The position numbers were made by a program, and so were the translations under genes. Under the pieces are notes generated by a model that was not told where the DNA came from, ran no database searches, and saw only the letters and a list, made by a program, of their open reading frames with translations. Shown in pieces: positions 18,668 to 27,931 of a stretch of DNA of 64,000 nucleotides. Origin of the DNA: Arthrobacter sp. SX1312 (GTDB lineage: Bacteria > Actinomycetota > Actinomycetes > Actinomycetales > Micrococcaceae); contig NZ_PJIM01000003.1 in the NCBI RefSeq assembly GCF_002929295.1, forward strand, positions 124,001 to 188,000. The letters are read 5' to 3'. Positions within the stretch are counted from its first letter, which is position 1; every line of letters begins with the position of its first letter.

Positions 18668-19410
18668 GCGAGGAACTCAGGGGTGGGTTGTCGCTGCAGC
18701 ACGGCGGCAGTGTGCGGGAACGCGATCTCGCCACGGAACTGGCCGAGTTGGCTCGCGAACTGCAGGGGGAACCGGACTCCGACGCGATCCTCGCCGGCTT
18801 CGTCCACGCGGCCCTCGACCTGATCCCCGGGGTCGACGAAGGGTCCGTCAGTCTTGTCCTCGGGCGCAAGCACATCGGAGCCCACGCCCCCTCCGGGGAA
18901 CTACCGAGGCGCATCGACTCACTGCAGATGGAGACCGGGCAGGGCCCGTGCCTGGAATCGGCGTACGAGCACCGGACCGTGCGGGTCCCTGACATGGCGC
19001 ACGAGGAGCGGTGGCCGCTGTTCGCGCCGCGGGCCGCCGAGGCCGGCGCCAAGGGGATGCTCTCCATCCAACTGTGGGTCCAGGGCGATGATCTGGGCGC
19101 GCTGAACCTCTACTCGTACGAGGCCGACGCGTTCACGGACGAGTCCGAGAACGTGGGCCTGCTGGTCGCCTCCCACGCGGCGGTGGCGTTCGCCGAGGCC
19201 GAGAAGAGCCGGCAACTCCACCAAGCCATCGATTCCAGGGACGCCATCGGTCAGGCCAAGGGCATCCTCATGGAACGCCACAAGATCACCGGCGAGCAGG
19301 CCTTCATCGTGCTGTCCATGGCAAGCCAGCGCACCCACCTGAAGCTCTGGAACGTCGCCGAGCACCTCATCAGCAGCGGCGACCTACCCCACAGGGACAC
19401 CGCGCGCTGA
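18664..19410 (+). CDS. GAF-ANTAR response regulator
   Basis: 248 residues. Residues about 25-165 fit a GAF sensor domain (ETGQGPCLES and the strand SVSLVL are typical). The last 60 residues form an ANTAR domain with the diagnostic run IGQAKGILMERHKITGEQAF. ANTAR domains bind paired hairpins in RNA and prevent transcription termination, so this is probably an RNA-level regulator responding to a small ligand or redox state through GAF. It overlaps the 29-codon leader. Start at MSEEL; a GTG three codons earlier is possible. Target transcripts are unknown. Confidence 0.85.
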   Translation: MSEELRGGLSLQHGGSVRERDLATELAELARELQGEPDSDAILAGFVHAALDLIPGVDEGSVSLVLGRKHIGAHAPSGELPRRIDSLQMETGQGPCLESAYEHRTVRVPDMAHEERWPLFAPRAAEAGAKGMLSIQLWVQGDDLGALNLYSYEADAFTDESENVGLLVASHAAVAFAEAEKSRQLHQAIDSRDAIGQAKGILMERHKITGEQAFIVLSMASQRTHLKLWNVAEHLISSGDLPHRDTAR

Positions 19411-19431
19411 CGGGCGCGCGATGCGGAAGCG

Positions 19432-20208
19432 CTAGCCGCCCTCGTTGCCCTTGCCGTTCCCGGGAGGGCTCTTCTCCCCGCGCTGTGCGGCTTCCCTGGC
19501 CTTGTCCTCGGCCTTGCGCTGCTGCTCGGCGGCCTTCTGGGCTGCTTTCTCGGCGGCCGGGCCTCCACTGTTCTCCCGTGCGCCCTGACCGGGGGCGTCC
19601 TCGCCACTCGGATCGTCGCTGCCGGCATCGTCGCCCGTGACGTCGTCGTCGGCATCCGTCTCGTCAGGCTCGGTCTCTTCGGGCTCCGTGCCGTCAGGCT
19701 CGGTCTCTTCGGGCTCCGTGCCGTCAGGGACCGTGCCGTCGTCGGGGTCCGGAGCAGGAGCGGGCAGGGCCGGGGGTTCGTCGGCGGGAGCGGGCTGCGC
19801 CTCAGTGGGCACAGGCTGCGCGGGCGCTGGAACGTCATCCGGGACCACCTGCGTCGAGGTGTCCGACGGCGCTTCGGCCGGCGCCTCGGTCGGTTCCCCC
19901 GGAGTCACGACGGGGACCTGTCCCGCGTCGAGCGAGGCGATCAGGGCGTCGATACGCGTGCTGATCACGGCAGCACGGTCCTCGGTGACGCTGCCATCGG
20001 TCCGGGCGCCGTCCACGCGGTCCTTCAGCCGCTGAGCCAGGACGACGGCGCCGTCGGCGTCACCGGCGGCGGCCGACGTGGCGATGGCTCGGACCTCCGC
20101 CTGGAAGTCCCCGGCCGTGCCGGCGTCCAGGGCCTCGTTCCCACAGGCGGTGAGGAGAAGCGCCGCGCCGACCAGGAGGGGCAGCATCTGCCTGCGGAGG
20201 GCGGTCAT
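19432..20208 (-). CDS. Acidic-linker lipoprotein coupled to Ser/Thr kinase
   Basis: 258 residues. A lipoprotein signal (LLVGAALLLTAC) is followed by a short helical domain (about residues 25-95), a long Pro/Glu/Thr/Asp-rich low-complexity region (about 95-200) containing a duplicated GTEPEETEPD unit, and a charged, Lys/Ala-rich C-terminal helix ending with a Gly/Lys tail. Its ATG overlaps the kinase stop as ATGA, so the two proteins are made together. It may be an extracellular partner of the kinase (inference). No enzymatic motif is seen. Confidence 0.8.
   Translation of the reverse strand: MTALRRQMLPLLVGAALLLTACGNEALDAGTAGDFQAEVRAIATSAAAGDADGAVVLAQRLKDRVDGARTDGSVTEDRAAVISTRIDALIASLDAGQVPVVTPGEPTEAPAEAPSDTSTQVVPDDVPAPAQPVPTEAQPAPADEPPALPAPAPDPDDGTVPDGTEPEETEPDGTEPEETEPDETDADDDVTGDDAGSDDPSGEDAPGQGARENSGGPAAEKAAQKAAEQQRKAEDKAREAAQRGEKSPPGNGKGNEGG
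19663..19722. repeat. Two tandem 30-bp repeats in lipoprotein gene
   Basis: Two copies of a 30-bp unit (19663-19692 and 19693-19722), coding GTEPEETEPD twice. In frame. Confidence 0.85.
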
Positions 20209-21587
20209 GGCTGCACGCTGTCGTAGAGTTCCTGCAATTTCTCGCCTGTCTCGCCGGGGACTACCGGCAGGGGTTCGATCCCGGATCCCGGCTCGGGAGC
20301 GGTCGTGATGGTGAAGGCCCACAGGGCGGCCGTCAGAAGCCCGATGACGAGCAGCGTGACCAGCCACGGGAGCACGTGCCGCCGGCGTCCGGAGGGACGG
20401 GCTCCGGCCGGCTGCCGCCGTGGGGCGGTAGGACCCCGGTCCGCCGGGTGGGGAACTGTCGCTGACACGCCCCGGGGGCCGGACACCGCGATAGCGGGAG
20501 CAACGGGCTCGACCATCGGGCCGGGCACCGTGTCAGCCGCAGTCCGAGTAGCCGCCGTGGATGTGGCCGCCGTGCGGGCCGCGGTGTCCGACGCCGTAGG
20601 GGGTGCCGCACCCCCGGTCCCCGCCGTTCGGGACGCCACGCCACCGAAGGCTGCCGTGTCCGATGCCGCCGCGGCTGAGCGCGGCGTGGCGCCGCCCGGA
20701 GGCATCGTCGTCGTGCGTGCCACACCGGCGGGCAGCATGACCGTGGCCGCGTTCGCGCGATCGTTCTGCGGGCCCATGGCTATCAGGGCCCGGACCACGC
20801 GGCCGGCGTCGGGCCGGTCGGCCGGCTCGTCGAGCATCATGGACACCAGGAGCGCCGAGAGGGCGGGGCCGGCCGAGTGCGGGATGGACGGGCTGCGGTG
20901 CAGACGCGCCAGGGCGGCTTCGACGCCGGTTCCGGGGAAGGCCCGCTCCCCCGTCAGGGCCTCGATCAGCACGAGGCCGAGGGAATAGATGTCCGAGGGC
21001 TGGCCCACGCCGTCGCCCCGTGTCTGTTCGGGACTGAAGTACGCGGCACTGCCGATCACCTGCCCCGTGGCGGTCATCCGGCTGCCGTCGAAGAAACGGG
21101 CGATGCCGAAGTCGGTGAGCAGGAAGCGGAAGACGCCGCTGTCCGCCTCCGCCTGCCGGGTCAGGACGTTCGAGGGTTTCAGGTCACGGTGCACGATCCC
21201 GCGGCCGTGGATGTACTGGAGGGTGCGGGCGAGGTCGAGCGCCAGGAGGCGGACGTCCTCGCTGTCGAGCGGACCGCCGGAGCGCAGCAGTACGCCCAGA
21301 TCGGGTCCGTCGACGAGTTCCATGACCAGGTAGGCGTTGTCCCCGGTGTCGTCGCCGCTGTCCATGTCCAGGACGCGGACCAGGCCTGGGTGGTCGAGCC
21401 CGGCGAGCATCCGCGCTTCCGCGGACCCCCGTTCGATGCCGTCGGCGATGCCCGGCCGGAAGAGCTTGACGGCCACGTCCCGCTCGAGCCTCGTGTCCCG
21501 GGCCGAGAAGACCTCCGCCATCCCGCCGGTGCCGACCCGCTTCCCGAGGGCGTACCGCCCGGCCAGTGCCTGCTGCTCCAATGCCAC
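20205..21587 (-). CDS. Membrane-anchored Ser/Thr protein kinase (Pkn type)
   Basis: 460 residues. Hanks-type kinase domain in the first 275 residues: glycine loop VGTGGMAEV, catalytic Lys41 in VAVKLF, HRDLKPSN, DFG in LTDFGIA, and SAAYFSPEQ. An Ala/Thr-rich cytosolic linker (about 285-410) offers many possible phosphosites. One membrane segment (LPWLVTLLVIGLLTAALWAF) is followed by only about 25 external residues, so there is no PASTA-type sensor; the coupled lipoprotein may supply sensing. GTG start with GGAAG nearby. Confidence 0.9.
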   Translation of the reverse strand: MALEQQALAGRYALGKRVGTGGMAEVFSARDTRLERDVAVKLFRPGIADGIERGSAEARMLAGLDHPGLVRVLDMDSGDDTGDNAYLVMELVDGPDLGVLLRSGGPLDSEDVRLLALDLARTLQYIHGRGIVHRDLKPSNVLTRQAEADSGVFRFLLTDFGIARFFDGSRMTATGQVIGSAAYFSPEQTRGDGVGQPSDIYSLGLVLIEALTGERAFPGTGVEAALARLHRSPSIPHSAGPALSALLVSMMLDEPADRPDAGRVVRALIAMGPQNDRANAATVMLPAGVARTTTMPPGGATPRSAAAASDTAAFGGVASRTAGTGGAAPPTASDTAARTAATSTAATRTAADTVPGPMVEPVAPAIAVSGPRGVSATVPHPADRGPTAPRRQPAGARPSGRRRHVLPWLVTLLVIGLLTAALWAFTITTAPEPGSGIEPLPVVPGETGEKLQELYDSVQP

Positions 21588-21682
21588 CCGCTTCCACTAC
21601 CCCGCTGTGCGGCTTCCGGGCACGCGCGATCCGCGCACGTCCGGCGATTTGATAAGCCGACTTTCCATCCAGTGTACGTGGC

Positions 21683-22099
21683 GTGCCGGGCCCGGGGGGG
21701 AAGGGGTGTCGTCGTGCGCGCGGTCGGGCCGGCGCGACGCGACATGCTGCCGATCCGGACCACGGCGCGGGCGATGCCCTGCGCGAGCCCATAGACGGCC
21801 TTTCCGATAAGGGCGCTACGACTGCTGCCCTGGGCAATGTGGACGGGTTGGACGCCGGATGGCAGCCGCTGGGTTACCTCTTCCACGATGGGCGCATCGC
21901 CGAGGACATCATCGCCGAATGGACGACCAGCCACTCGGACCCGTTCCATCTGGAGCTCACCGGACCGGCCGGTGGAACTCTCATCCGGCGTGCAGCTTCC
22001 GGGGCGGATCCGCTCGAGAACGACGCCATCGACGCCTGCCGCATCCTCTCCGGCCGGGGAACCGCCGTGGGAGTGCTGCGACACCCGCTGCCGCTCTGA
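21683..22099 (+). pseudogene. C-terminal remnant of mycothiol-dependent isomerase-like protein
   Basis: The last ~95 residues of this frame (from about NVDGLDAGW) resemble the C-terminal domain of the maleylpyruvate isomerase (MDMPI/TIGR03083) family: HLELTGPAGGTLIRRA, then DAIDACRILSGRG and the closing LRHPLPL. The family's N-terminal metal-binding His bundle is missing, and the upstream part of the frame is Arg/Gly-rich with no recognisable domain or ribosome site. The simplest reading is a truncated gene relic between the kinase and the transporter; a short functional protein cannot be excluded. Confidence 0.42.
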
Positions 22100-22110
22100 G
22101 AGCGCACAGG

Positions 22111-22148
22111 CCGACGGCGCCGCACCCGGATGGGTGCGGCGCCGTCGG
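22111..22148. terminator. Bidirectional hairpin terminator
   Basis: 17-bp perfect stem beginning CCGACGGCGCCGCACCC, loop GGAT. It sits between convergent genes and could end transcripts from both sides. Confidence 0.75.
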
Positions 22149-22174
22149 ACGCGGTTCCGGGAGGACCGGTGTGA

Positions 22175-23587
22175 TCAGGCCACGTTGTTCTCGTAGTCGC
22201 GGTCGCGGGTCTCCCGCGAGAACCAGAGCGCGATGAAGGTGGCGACGGCGGCCACGCTCAGGTAGGCGCCGACCAGCACGGTGCTTCCGTCCGCGGCCTG
22301 CCACAGCGCAACGGCGATGAAGGAGGCCGGGGCGGCTCCGATCATGCTCGACACGTTGTAGGCGACCGCCGAGCCCGTGTAGCGGACGTTGGCGGGGAAG
22401 AGCTCGGGCAGCACCGCGGCCATGGGGCCGAAGGTGAGTCCCATGAGGATGAAGCCGATGATCAGCAGCGCCATGGCACCCACGGTCCCCGCGCCGAACA
22501 GGGGTGCCCACAGGAGCCCGAAGACCGCGATGCCCACGGTGGTCGCGAGGAGCATCTTGCGGCGACCGAAGCGCTCGGCCAGCGGGCCGGAGACGAGCGT
22601 GAAGATACCGAAGAACACGACGCCGAGGATCAGCATCCAGAGGAAGTCGGTGCGGTCCATACCCAGGCCGGGCACGAACGCCGAGGCCTGCGCGTCGGTG
22701 AACTCCTTGCCGGTGGCTTCCGCCCTGGCCCGCGCCTGCTCCACGCTCGACGGCGCGGTCCCGTACGTCAGGGTGAAGGCGGTCATGAAGTAGAAGAGCA
22801 CGTAGGTCGCGAACATGATGAACGTGCCGAGGATCAGGGCACGCCAGTGCAGGCGGAACGTGGTGCCGAGCGGCACCTTCACGACCTTGCCCTCGCTCTG
22901 GACCTTCTGGAAGGACGCGCTCTCGATGAGCTTGAGCCGCACGTAGAGGCCGATGATCACCATGACCGCGCTCAGCAGGAACGGCACGCGCCAGCCCCAC
23001 TCGAGGAAGTCCTCCGGGCTGAGGACTGTGCTCAGCAGGACGAACAGGAGGTTGGCCAGGATGAAGCCGATGGGTGCGCCGAGCTGCGGGAACGTCCCGT
23101 AGATGGCCCGCTTGCCCTCGGGGGCGTTCTCGGTGGCCAGGAGGGCCGCGCCGCTCCACTCGCCACCCAGCGCGAGGCCCTGGAGGAAGCGAAGCACCAC
23201 GAGCAGCAGCGGGGCGAGGAACACCCATCCGTCATTGGTCGCCGCCGGTAGCAGGCCGATGAGGAAGGTCGCGATGCCCATGGTGAGCAGTGAGGCCACG
23301 AGGGTGGCCTTGCGGCCGATCTTGTCACCGAAGTGGCCGAAGACGACGGAGCCCAGGGGCCGGGCGACGAACGCGACGCCGAAGACGGCGAAGGAGCTGA
23401 GCAGCTGGTTCGCGGAGGTCTGGTTCGGGAAGAACAGGGCGGGGAACACCAGGACGGCGGCCGTGGCGTAGATGTAGAAGTCGTAGAACTCGATCGTCGT
23501 TCCGATGAGGCTGGCGAAGATCACCTTGCCCCGCGAGTTCAGCGGCTTGGTGGTTCCGCCGGCACTGGCGGACGTGGAGGAGGTCAT
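22175..23587 (-). CDS. MHS-type MFS transporter (metabolite:H+ symporter)
   Basis: 470 residues, 12 membrane segments. The start IGTTIEFYDFYIYATAA is the hallmark of the metabolite:H+ symporter branch (ProP/ShiA/KgtP-like). GHFGDKIGRK after TM2 and ERFGRRK in the second half are the repeated MFS loop motifs; LALGGEWSGA in TM4-5 is also typical. Substrates in this branch are organic acids, shikimate, betaine or proline; which applies here cannot be read. The ATG lies within AGGAGGTCATG, so spacing is short. Two inverted repeats upstream may be operators. Confidence 0.88.
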   Translation of the reverse strand: MTSSTSASAGGTTKPLNSRGKVIFASLIGTTIEFYDFYIYATAAVLVFPALFFPNQTSANQLLSSFAVFGVAFVARPLGSVVFGHFGDKIGRKATLVASLLTMGIATFLIGLLPAATNDGWVFLAPLLLVVLRFLQGLALGGEWSGAALLATENAPEGKRAIYGTFPQLGAPIGFILANLLFVLLSTVLSPEDFLEWGWRVPFLLSAVMVIIGLYVRLKLIESASFQKVQSEGKVVKVPLGTTFRLHWRALILGTFIMFATYVLFYFMTAFTLTYGTAPSSVEQARARAEATGKEFTDAQASAFVPGLGMDRTDFLWMLILGVVFFGIFTLVSGPLAERFGRRKMLLATTVGIAVFGLLWAPLFGAGTVGAMALLIIGFILMGLTFGPMAAVLPELFPANVRYTGSAVAYNVSSMIGAAPASFIAVALWQAADGSTVLVGAYLSVAAVATFIALWFSRETRDRDYENNVA

Positions 23588-23658
23588 GGGCGTCGGCTTT
23601 CTTGAAACGAGGCGCCTCCGCGGGAGCCCGGAGCTCCCGCGGCACGGCGTCCGTGCAA

Positions 23659-23715
23659 CAGATGAATGCCAACATCTGACCACCGGCGTCCATCAGGTGG
23701 ATAAGCCTGTCCACC
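23659..23715. promoter_or_regulatory. Two inverted repeats upstream of MHS transporter
   Basis: CAGATG-N8-CATCTG (23659-23678) and GGTGGA-N8-TCCACC (23696-23715). Both have 6-bp arms with 8-base spacers, 71-128 bases upstream of the transporter start. They suggest operators for a local or distant regulator (for example GntR or LysR type); no regulator gene is adjacent. Confidence 0.4.
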
Positions 23716-23756
23716 ATCTGGACACCGGGAACCCGATCCCCGGCCGGACCCGAGGG

Positions 23757-25157
23757 TCAGATGTGCACGTGCAGGCGGCGTGCCGCCTCGGAGATGGAAC
23801 CCGTCAGCGACGGGTACACGGTGAACGTGTTGGCGACGTCGTCCACGTGCAGCTTCTTCGTCACCGCGAGCGCCAGGGGGAAGATGAGTTCGGACGCGCG
23901 GGGGCCGACGACAACTCCCCCGATGACCGTGCCGGAGCCCTTGCGGGAGATCACCTTCACGAAGCCGTCCTTGACGTTCATCATCTTGGCCCGCGCGTTG
24001 GTGTGCAAGGAGAGCTTGACGATGTCCCCCTGGTACCGGCCGGACTCGATGTCCTCCTCCGTCACGCCCACGGTGGCGATCTCCGGCGAGGTGAAGATGT
24101 TCGAGGCGACCTGCTTGAGCTTGATGGGGCTCACGGAATCCCCCATGAGGTGGGCGATGGCGATCCGGCCCTGCATCGCCGCCACCGAGGCGAGCGCGAA
24201 GACCCCCGTGCAGTCGCCGGCCGCGTACACGTTGGGCGCCGTGGTGCGGGAGACGCCGTCCACGGTGATGTGCCCGGACTCGTTGACGGCGACGCCGGCC
24301 TCCTCGAGGCCGATGCCGCCGGTGTTGGGGACGGCGCCGACCGCGACGAGGCAGTGGCTGCCCTCCACCGTCCGGCCGTCCGCCAGGCGCACGAGGACGC
24401 CGTCGTCCGTGCGGTCCACCGCCTCGGCGCGGGACTTGGACAGGACGGTCATGCCGCGGTCCTTGAACACGCCCTCGAGAACCTCGGCGGCGTCGGCGTC
24501 CTCGCCCGGCAGCACGCGGTCCCGGCTGGAGATGAGGGTGACCTTGGAGCCCAGCCCGTTGTAGGCGCTGGCGAACTCCGCCCCGGTGACGCCGGACCCG
24601 ACGACGATCAGGTGGTCCGGGATCTCCCGGAGGTTGTAGAGCTGCGTCCAGTTGAAGATGCGTTCGCCGTCGGGCATGGCGCTCGGCAGCTCGCGCGGCG
24701 TGGCACCGACCGCGAGGAGCACGGCGTCGGCCTCGACGATGCTCGTCTCTCCCCCGGACCGGACCTCGAGGCGGTGGTCGTCGAGCAGCTTCCCCGTACC
24801 GATGATGACGCGCACGCCGAGGCGCTCCAGAGTGGCGCGGATGTCGGAGGACTGCTCGACGGCGAGCTTGAGGAGCCGCTGGTTGACCTTGTCCAGGTCC
24901 GCGTAGACCTTGCTGTCCTCGGAGAACCGGACGCCGAGTCCGCTCGCGTCCGTGAAGCGCGTCATGGTGTCCGCCGTCGCGATGAGGGTCTTGGACGGCA
25001 CGACGTCCGTGAGGACCGCCGACCCGCCGAGGCCCTGGCGCTCCACGACGGTGACGTTCGCGCCGAGCGACGCGGCGACCAGCGCCGCTTCGTAGCCGCC
25101 GGGGCCGCCGCCCAGGATCGCGAGACGCAGTGAACTGAAATCGAGTTGGTTGGTCAC
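23757..25157 (-). CDS. lpdA: NAD(P)H-quinone dehydrogenase, LpdA/Rv3303c-like flavoprotein
   Basis: 466 residues of the pyridine nucleotide-disulfide oxidoreductase family. FAD motif GGGPGGYEAALVAASLG near residue 14, NAD motif VVGSGVTGAEFASA near residue 180, VYAAGDCTGVFALAS, and a C-terminal dimerisation domain ending ISEAARRLHVHI. The redox-active CxxxxC pair of lipoamide dehydrogenases is missing: the site reads GLGGSAVLTDVVPSK, as in Rv3303c, so it is not a dihydrolipoamide dehydrogenase but probably reduces quinones. GTG start with GATGAT six bases upstream and no ribosome site. Confidence 0.88.
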   Translation of the reverse strand: MTNQLDFSSLRLAILGGGPGGYEAALVAASLGANVTVVERQGLGGSAVLTDVVPSKTLIATADTMTRFTDASGLGVRFSEDSKVYADLDKVNQRLLKLAVEQSSDIRATLERLGVRVIIGTGKLLDDHRLEVRSGGETSIVEADAVLLAVGATPRELPSAMPDGERIFNWTQLYNLREIPDHLIVVGSGVTGAEFASAYNGLGSKVTLISSRDRVLPGEDADAAEVLEGVFKDRGMTVLSKSRAEAVDRTDDGVLVRLADGRTVEGSHCLVAVGAVPNTGGIGLEEAGVAVNESGHITVDGVSRTTAPNVYAAGDCTGVFALASVAAMQGRIAIAHLMGDSVSPIKLKQVASNIFTSPEIATVGVTEEDIESGRYQGDIVKLSLHTNARAKMMNVKDGFVKVISRKGSGTVIGGVVVGPRASELIFPLALAVTKKLHVDDVANTFTVYPSLTGSISEAARRLHVHI

Positions 25158-25213
25158 CGCCCCATCATCGCGCATGCCACTGACGCGCGGGAAATAGAGG
25201 GTAAGTTGTAGCG
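25158..25213. promoter_or_regulatory. 56-bp divergent promoter region, leaderless both ways
   Basis: On the plus strand TAAGTT (25202-25207) is six bases before the PNP GTG, with CTGACG (25180-25185) as a possible -35. On the minus strand GATGAT is six bases before the lpdA GTG. Neither gene has a Shine-Dalgarno site. Confidence 0.55.
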
Positions 25214-26014
25214 GTGACTTCTGATCCCTTTGACCTGGCCCGCGACGCTGCCGGCCACATCGCCCGCGCCACCGGCATCGACCGGCATGACACCGCGCTC
25301 GTCCTCGGCTCCGGCTGGGGGGAGGCCGCCGAGCTCATCGGCGAGACCACCCACACCCTCGATGCCGCGGACATCCCCGGCTTCTCGGCCCCCGCCGTCG
25401 TCGGCCACACCGGCACCATCCGCTCCGTCCTCACGCCGGCCGGCAAGCGCGCGCTGGTCCTCGGCGCCCGCACCCATTTCTACGAGGGCAAGGGCGTGCG
25501 GGCCGTGGTGCACGGCGTCCGCACCGCGGCCGCGACGGGCGCGACGACGATGATCCTCACCAACGGCTGCGGCGGCCTGCAGGAGCACTGGAAGCCGGGC
25601 ACGCCGGTCCTGATCAGCGACCACATCAACCTGACGGCATCCTCGCCGCTCGAGGGTGCGACCTTCGTGGACCTCACGGACCTGTACTCCCCGCGGTTGC
25701 GCGACCTCGCCCGCCAGGTGGACCCCACCCTCGAGGAGGGCGTGTACGCGCAGTTCACCGGACCCCACTACGAGACGCCGGCCGAGGTCCGGTACGCCAA
25801 GCGCATCGGCGCCGACCTCGTGGGCATGTCCACGGCGCTCGAGGCCATCGCGGCCCGGCACGCCGGCATGGAGGTCTTCGGCCTCTCGCTCGTGACGAAC
25901 CTCGCGGCCGGGATCAGCCCCGTCCCGCTCAGCCACACCGAGGTCCTCGAGGCCGGCCAGGCGGCCGGGCCCCGCATCTCCCGCCTGCTCGCCGACATCG
26001 TCGCCGCACTCTAG
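25214..26014 (+). CDS. Purine-nucleoside phosphorylase
   Basis: 266 residues, the trimeric (family 2) PNP type. [11 protein letters not shown] with the phosphate-binding Gly/Ser near residue 30, GHTGTIRSV, the HFYEGKG segment, [19 protein letters not shown] and [16 protein letters not shown] are the family motifs. It splits purine (deoxy)ribonucleosides with phosphate into base and (deoxy)ribose-1-phosphate. The phosphosugar mutase and DeoC genes that follow would process the sugar phosphate, so the three form a nucleoside salvage/catabolism set. Confidence 0.94.
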   Translation: MTSDPFDLARDAAGHIARATGIDRHDTALVLGSGWGEAAELIGETTHTLDAADIPGFSAPAVVGHTGTIRSVLTPAGKRALVLGARTHFYEGKGVRAVVHGVRTAAATGATTMILTNGCGGLQEHWKPGTPVLISDHINLTASSPLEGATFVDLTDLYSPRLRDLARQVDPTLEEGVYAQFTGPHYETPAEVRYAKRIGADLVGMSTALEAIAARHAGMEVFGLSLVTNLAAGISPVPLSHTEVLEAGQAAGPRISRLLADIVAAL

Positions 26015-26092
26015 CCGCACCCCGGCCCGGCGCCGCCACCGCAGCACCGCCGCCGCTCCCCCGCCTTCGATCCACCCACGTAAGGGACCCGC

Positions 26093-27826
26093 ATGACCAC
26101 CCCCGCCCTGGACACCCTCCTCGCCGTCGCCGACGCCTGGGCGGCCACCGACCCGGATCCGCGGACGGCGGAGGAGCTCAGGACCCTGACCGGACTCGTG
26201 CGGTCCGGCGACGCCGCCGCGGAGCAGGAGCTGCAGGACAGCTTCTCGGGTCCGCTCCTGTTCGGCACCGCCGGGCTGCGGGCGGCCCTCGGTGCGGGCC
26301 CCAACCGCATGAACCGCGTGGTGGTCCGTCGGGCCGCCGCGGGGGTCGCCGCCCATGCGCTGGACCTCGCGGCCGGAGCCTACGCGCCCCGCGCCGTCGT
26401 CGGCTTCGATGCCCGCCACAACTCGCGCATCTTCGCCGAGGAGACCGCGGCCATCCTCATCGCCGCCGGGATCGAGACGTTCCTCATGCCCCGCGAGCTG
26501 CCGACGCCGGTGCTCGCCTACGCCATCCGTGTCCTCGGGTGCGAGGTGGGCATCATGGTCACCGCGAGCCACAACCCGCCGCAGGACAACGGGTACAAGG
26601 TCTACCTCGGCGGGCGCGCCGTGGAGGAGGACGCCCGCGGCGTCCAGATCGTGGCCCCGCACGACGCCGGGATCGCCGCCCGCATCGACGCCGTCCGGGA
26701 CATCCCGCTCGCGGCCTCCGGCTGGACGGTCCTCCCGGACGCCATCGAGACCGACTACGTGGACGCCGTCGCAGCCCTCGCCGATCCGGCCCTGACGGAG
26801 CGGGACCTGAAGATCGTCCTCACGCCGCTGCACGGGGTGGGCGGCCGGACCGCCCGGGCGGTACTGGCGGCCGCCGGGTTCGACGACGTCACCGTCGTCG
26901 AACGCCAGGCCGAGCCGGACCCCGACTTCCCCACCGTCGCGTTCCCCAATCCCGAGGAACCCGGCGCCCTGGACCTCGCCCTCGAGACCGCGGCGCAGGT
27001 CGGTGCGGACCTCGTGATCGCCAACGACCCCGACGCCGACCGCGTGGCCCTCGCGGCACGCGAACCCTCCACCGGTGCGTGGCGCATGCTGCGCGGCGAC
27101 GAGGTGGGCACGCTGCTCGGCCTGCACCTGGCGGCCCGCTTCGCAAGGGGGACGGCCGCCGACGGGGCCGCCGGCGCCGCCCGGACCCGGGTCTTCGCGA
27201 ACTCGATCGTCTCCTCCCGCCTGCTCGGCAGGATCGCCGCGGCCTCGGGCATCGATCACGAGCAGACCCTGACCGGCTTCAAGTGGATCGCCCGCGTCCA
27301 TGACCTCTCCTTCGGGTACGAGGAGGCCCTCGGCTACTGCGTGGCCCCGGAGCTGGTGCGGGACAAGGACGGCATCTCCGCCGGGCTGCTGCTCGCCGAA
27401 CTCGCCGCCGCGACCAAGGCCGCCGGCCGCACCCTCTTCGACCTGCTCGACGACGCCTTCCTGGTGCACGGCCTGCACGCCGCGGACCAGCTCTCGGTCC
27501 GCGTGGAGAGCCTCGGCCTGCTCGGCGCCATGATGGGCCGGCTCCGGGAGAACCCGCCGTCGTCCTTCGCCGGCTCCGCCGTCGGCGTCGCCGAGGACCT
27601 CGCCCGGGGTTCGGCGCACCTGCCGCCCACCGACGGGCTCCTCTACCTCACGCAGGACCGGACGCGCGTCATCATCCGGCCCAGCGGCACGGAGCCGAAG
27701 CTCAAGTGCTACCTCGAGGTGGTGGAGCCGGTCGGGTCCGCGAGCGGCCTCGGGGACGCGAAGGAGACCGCCCGCGTGCGCCTCGAGGCGGTCAAGCACG
27801 ACGTCGCCGGGGCCCTCGGCCTCTGA
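26093..27826 (+). CDS. Phosphosugar mutase (phosphopentomutase/phosphomannomutase type)
   Basis: 577 residues, four-domain alpha-D-phosphohexomutase family. The active-site phosphoserine is in TASHNPPQDNGYK near residue 160; the metal-binding loop NDPDADRVA, the sugar-binding GDEVG and the C-terminal phosphate loop RPSGTEPKLK are all present. The length (over 560 aa) and the neighbours (PNP before, DeoC after) favour conversion of (deoxy)ribose-1-phosphate to the 5-phosphate, although the family also includes phosphoglucomutases. AAGGGA precedes the ATG. It follows PNP after a 78-base gap. Confidence 0.9.
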   Translation: MTTPALDTLLAVADAWAATDPDPRTAEELRTLTGLVRSGDAAAEQELQDSFSGPLLFGTAGLRAALGAGPNRMNRVVVRRAAAGVAAHALDLAAGAYAPRAVVGFDARHNSRIFAEETAAILIAAGIETFLMPRELPTPVLAYAIRVLGCEVGIMVTASHNPPQDNGYKVYLGGRAVEEDARGVQIVAPHDAGIAARIDAVRDIPLAASGWTVLPDAIETDYVDAVAALADPALTERDLKIVLTPLHGVGGRTARAVLAAAGFDDVTVVERQAEPDPDFPTVAFPNPEEPGALDLALETAAQVGADLVIANDPDADRVALAAREPSTGAWRMLRGDEVGTLLGLHLAARFARGTAADGAAGAARTRVFANSIVSSRLLGRIAAASGIDHEQTLTGFKWIARVHDLSFGYEEALGYCVAPELVRDKDGISAGLLLAELAAATKAAGRTLFDLLDDAFLVHGLHAADQLSVRVESLGLLGAMMGRLRENPPSSFAGSAVGVAEDLARGSAHLPPTDGLLYLTQDRTRVIIRPSGTEPKLKCYLEVVEPVGSASGLGDAKETARVRLEAVKHDVAGALGL

Positions 27827-27840
27827 CCCCTGGCCCGGAC

Positions 27841-27885
27841 GGCAGGAAAGACCGGTCCTGGGCGCGGATCCCGGCCGTTCCTGCC
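27841..27885 (+). terminator. Hairpin between mutase and deoC
   Basis: GGCAGGAA (27841-27848) and TTCCTGCC (27878-27885) enclose further partial pairing (CCGG/CCGG). It may attenuate read-through to deoC. Confidence 0.4.
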
Positions 27886-27931
27886 CCCGCGGCGGCGGGC
27901 TCGACGGTGCGGACATGGAAAGATGGGGAGC

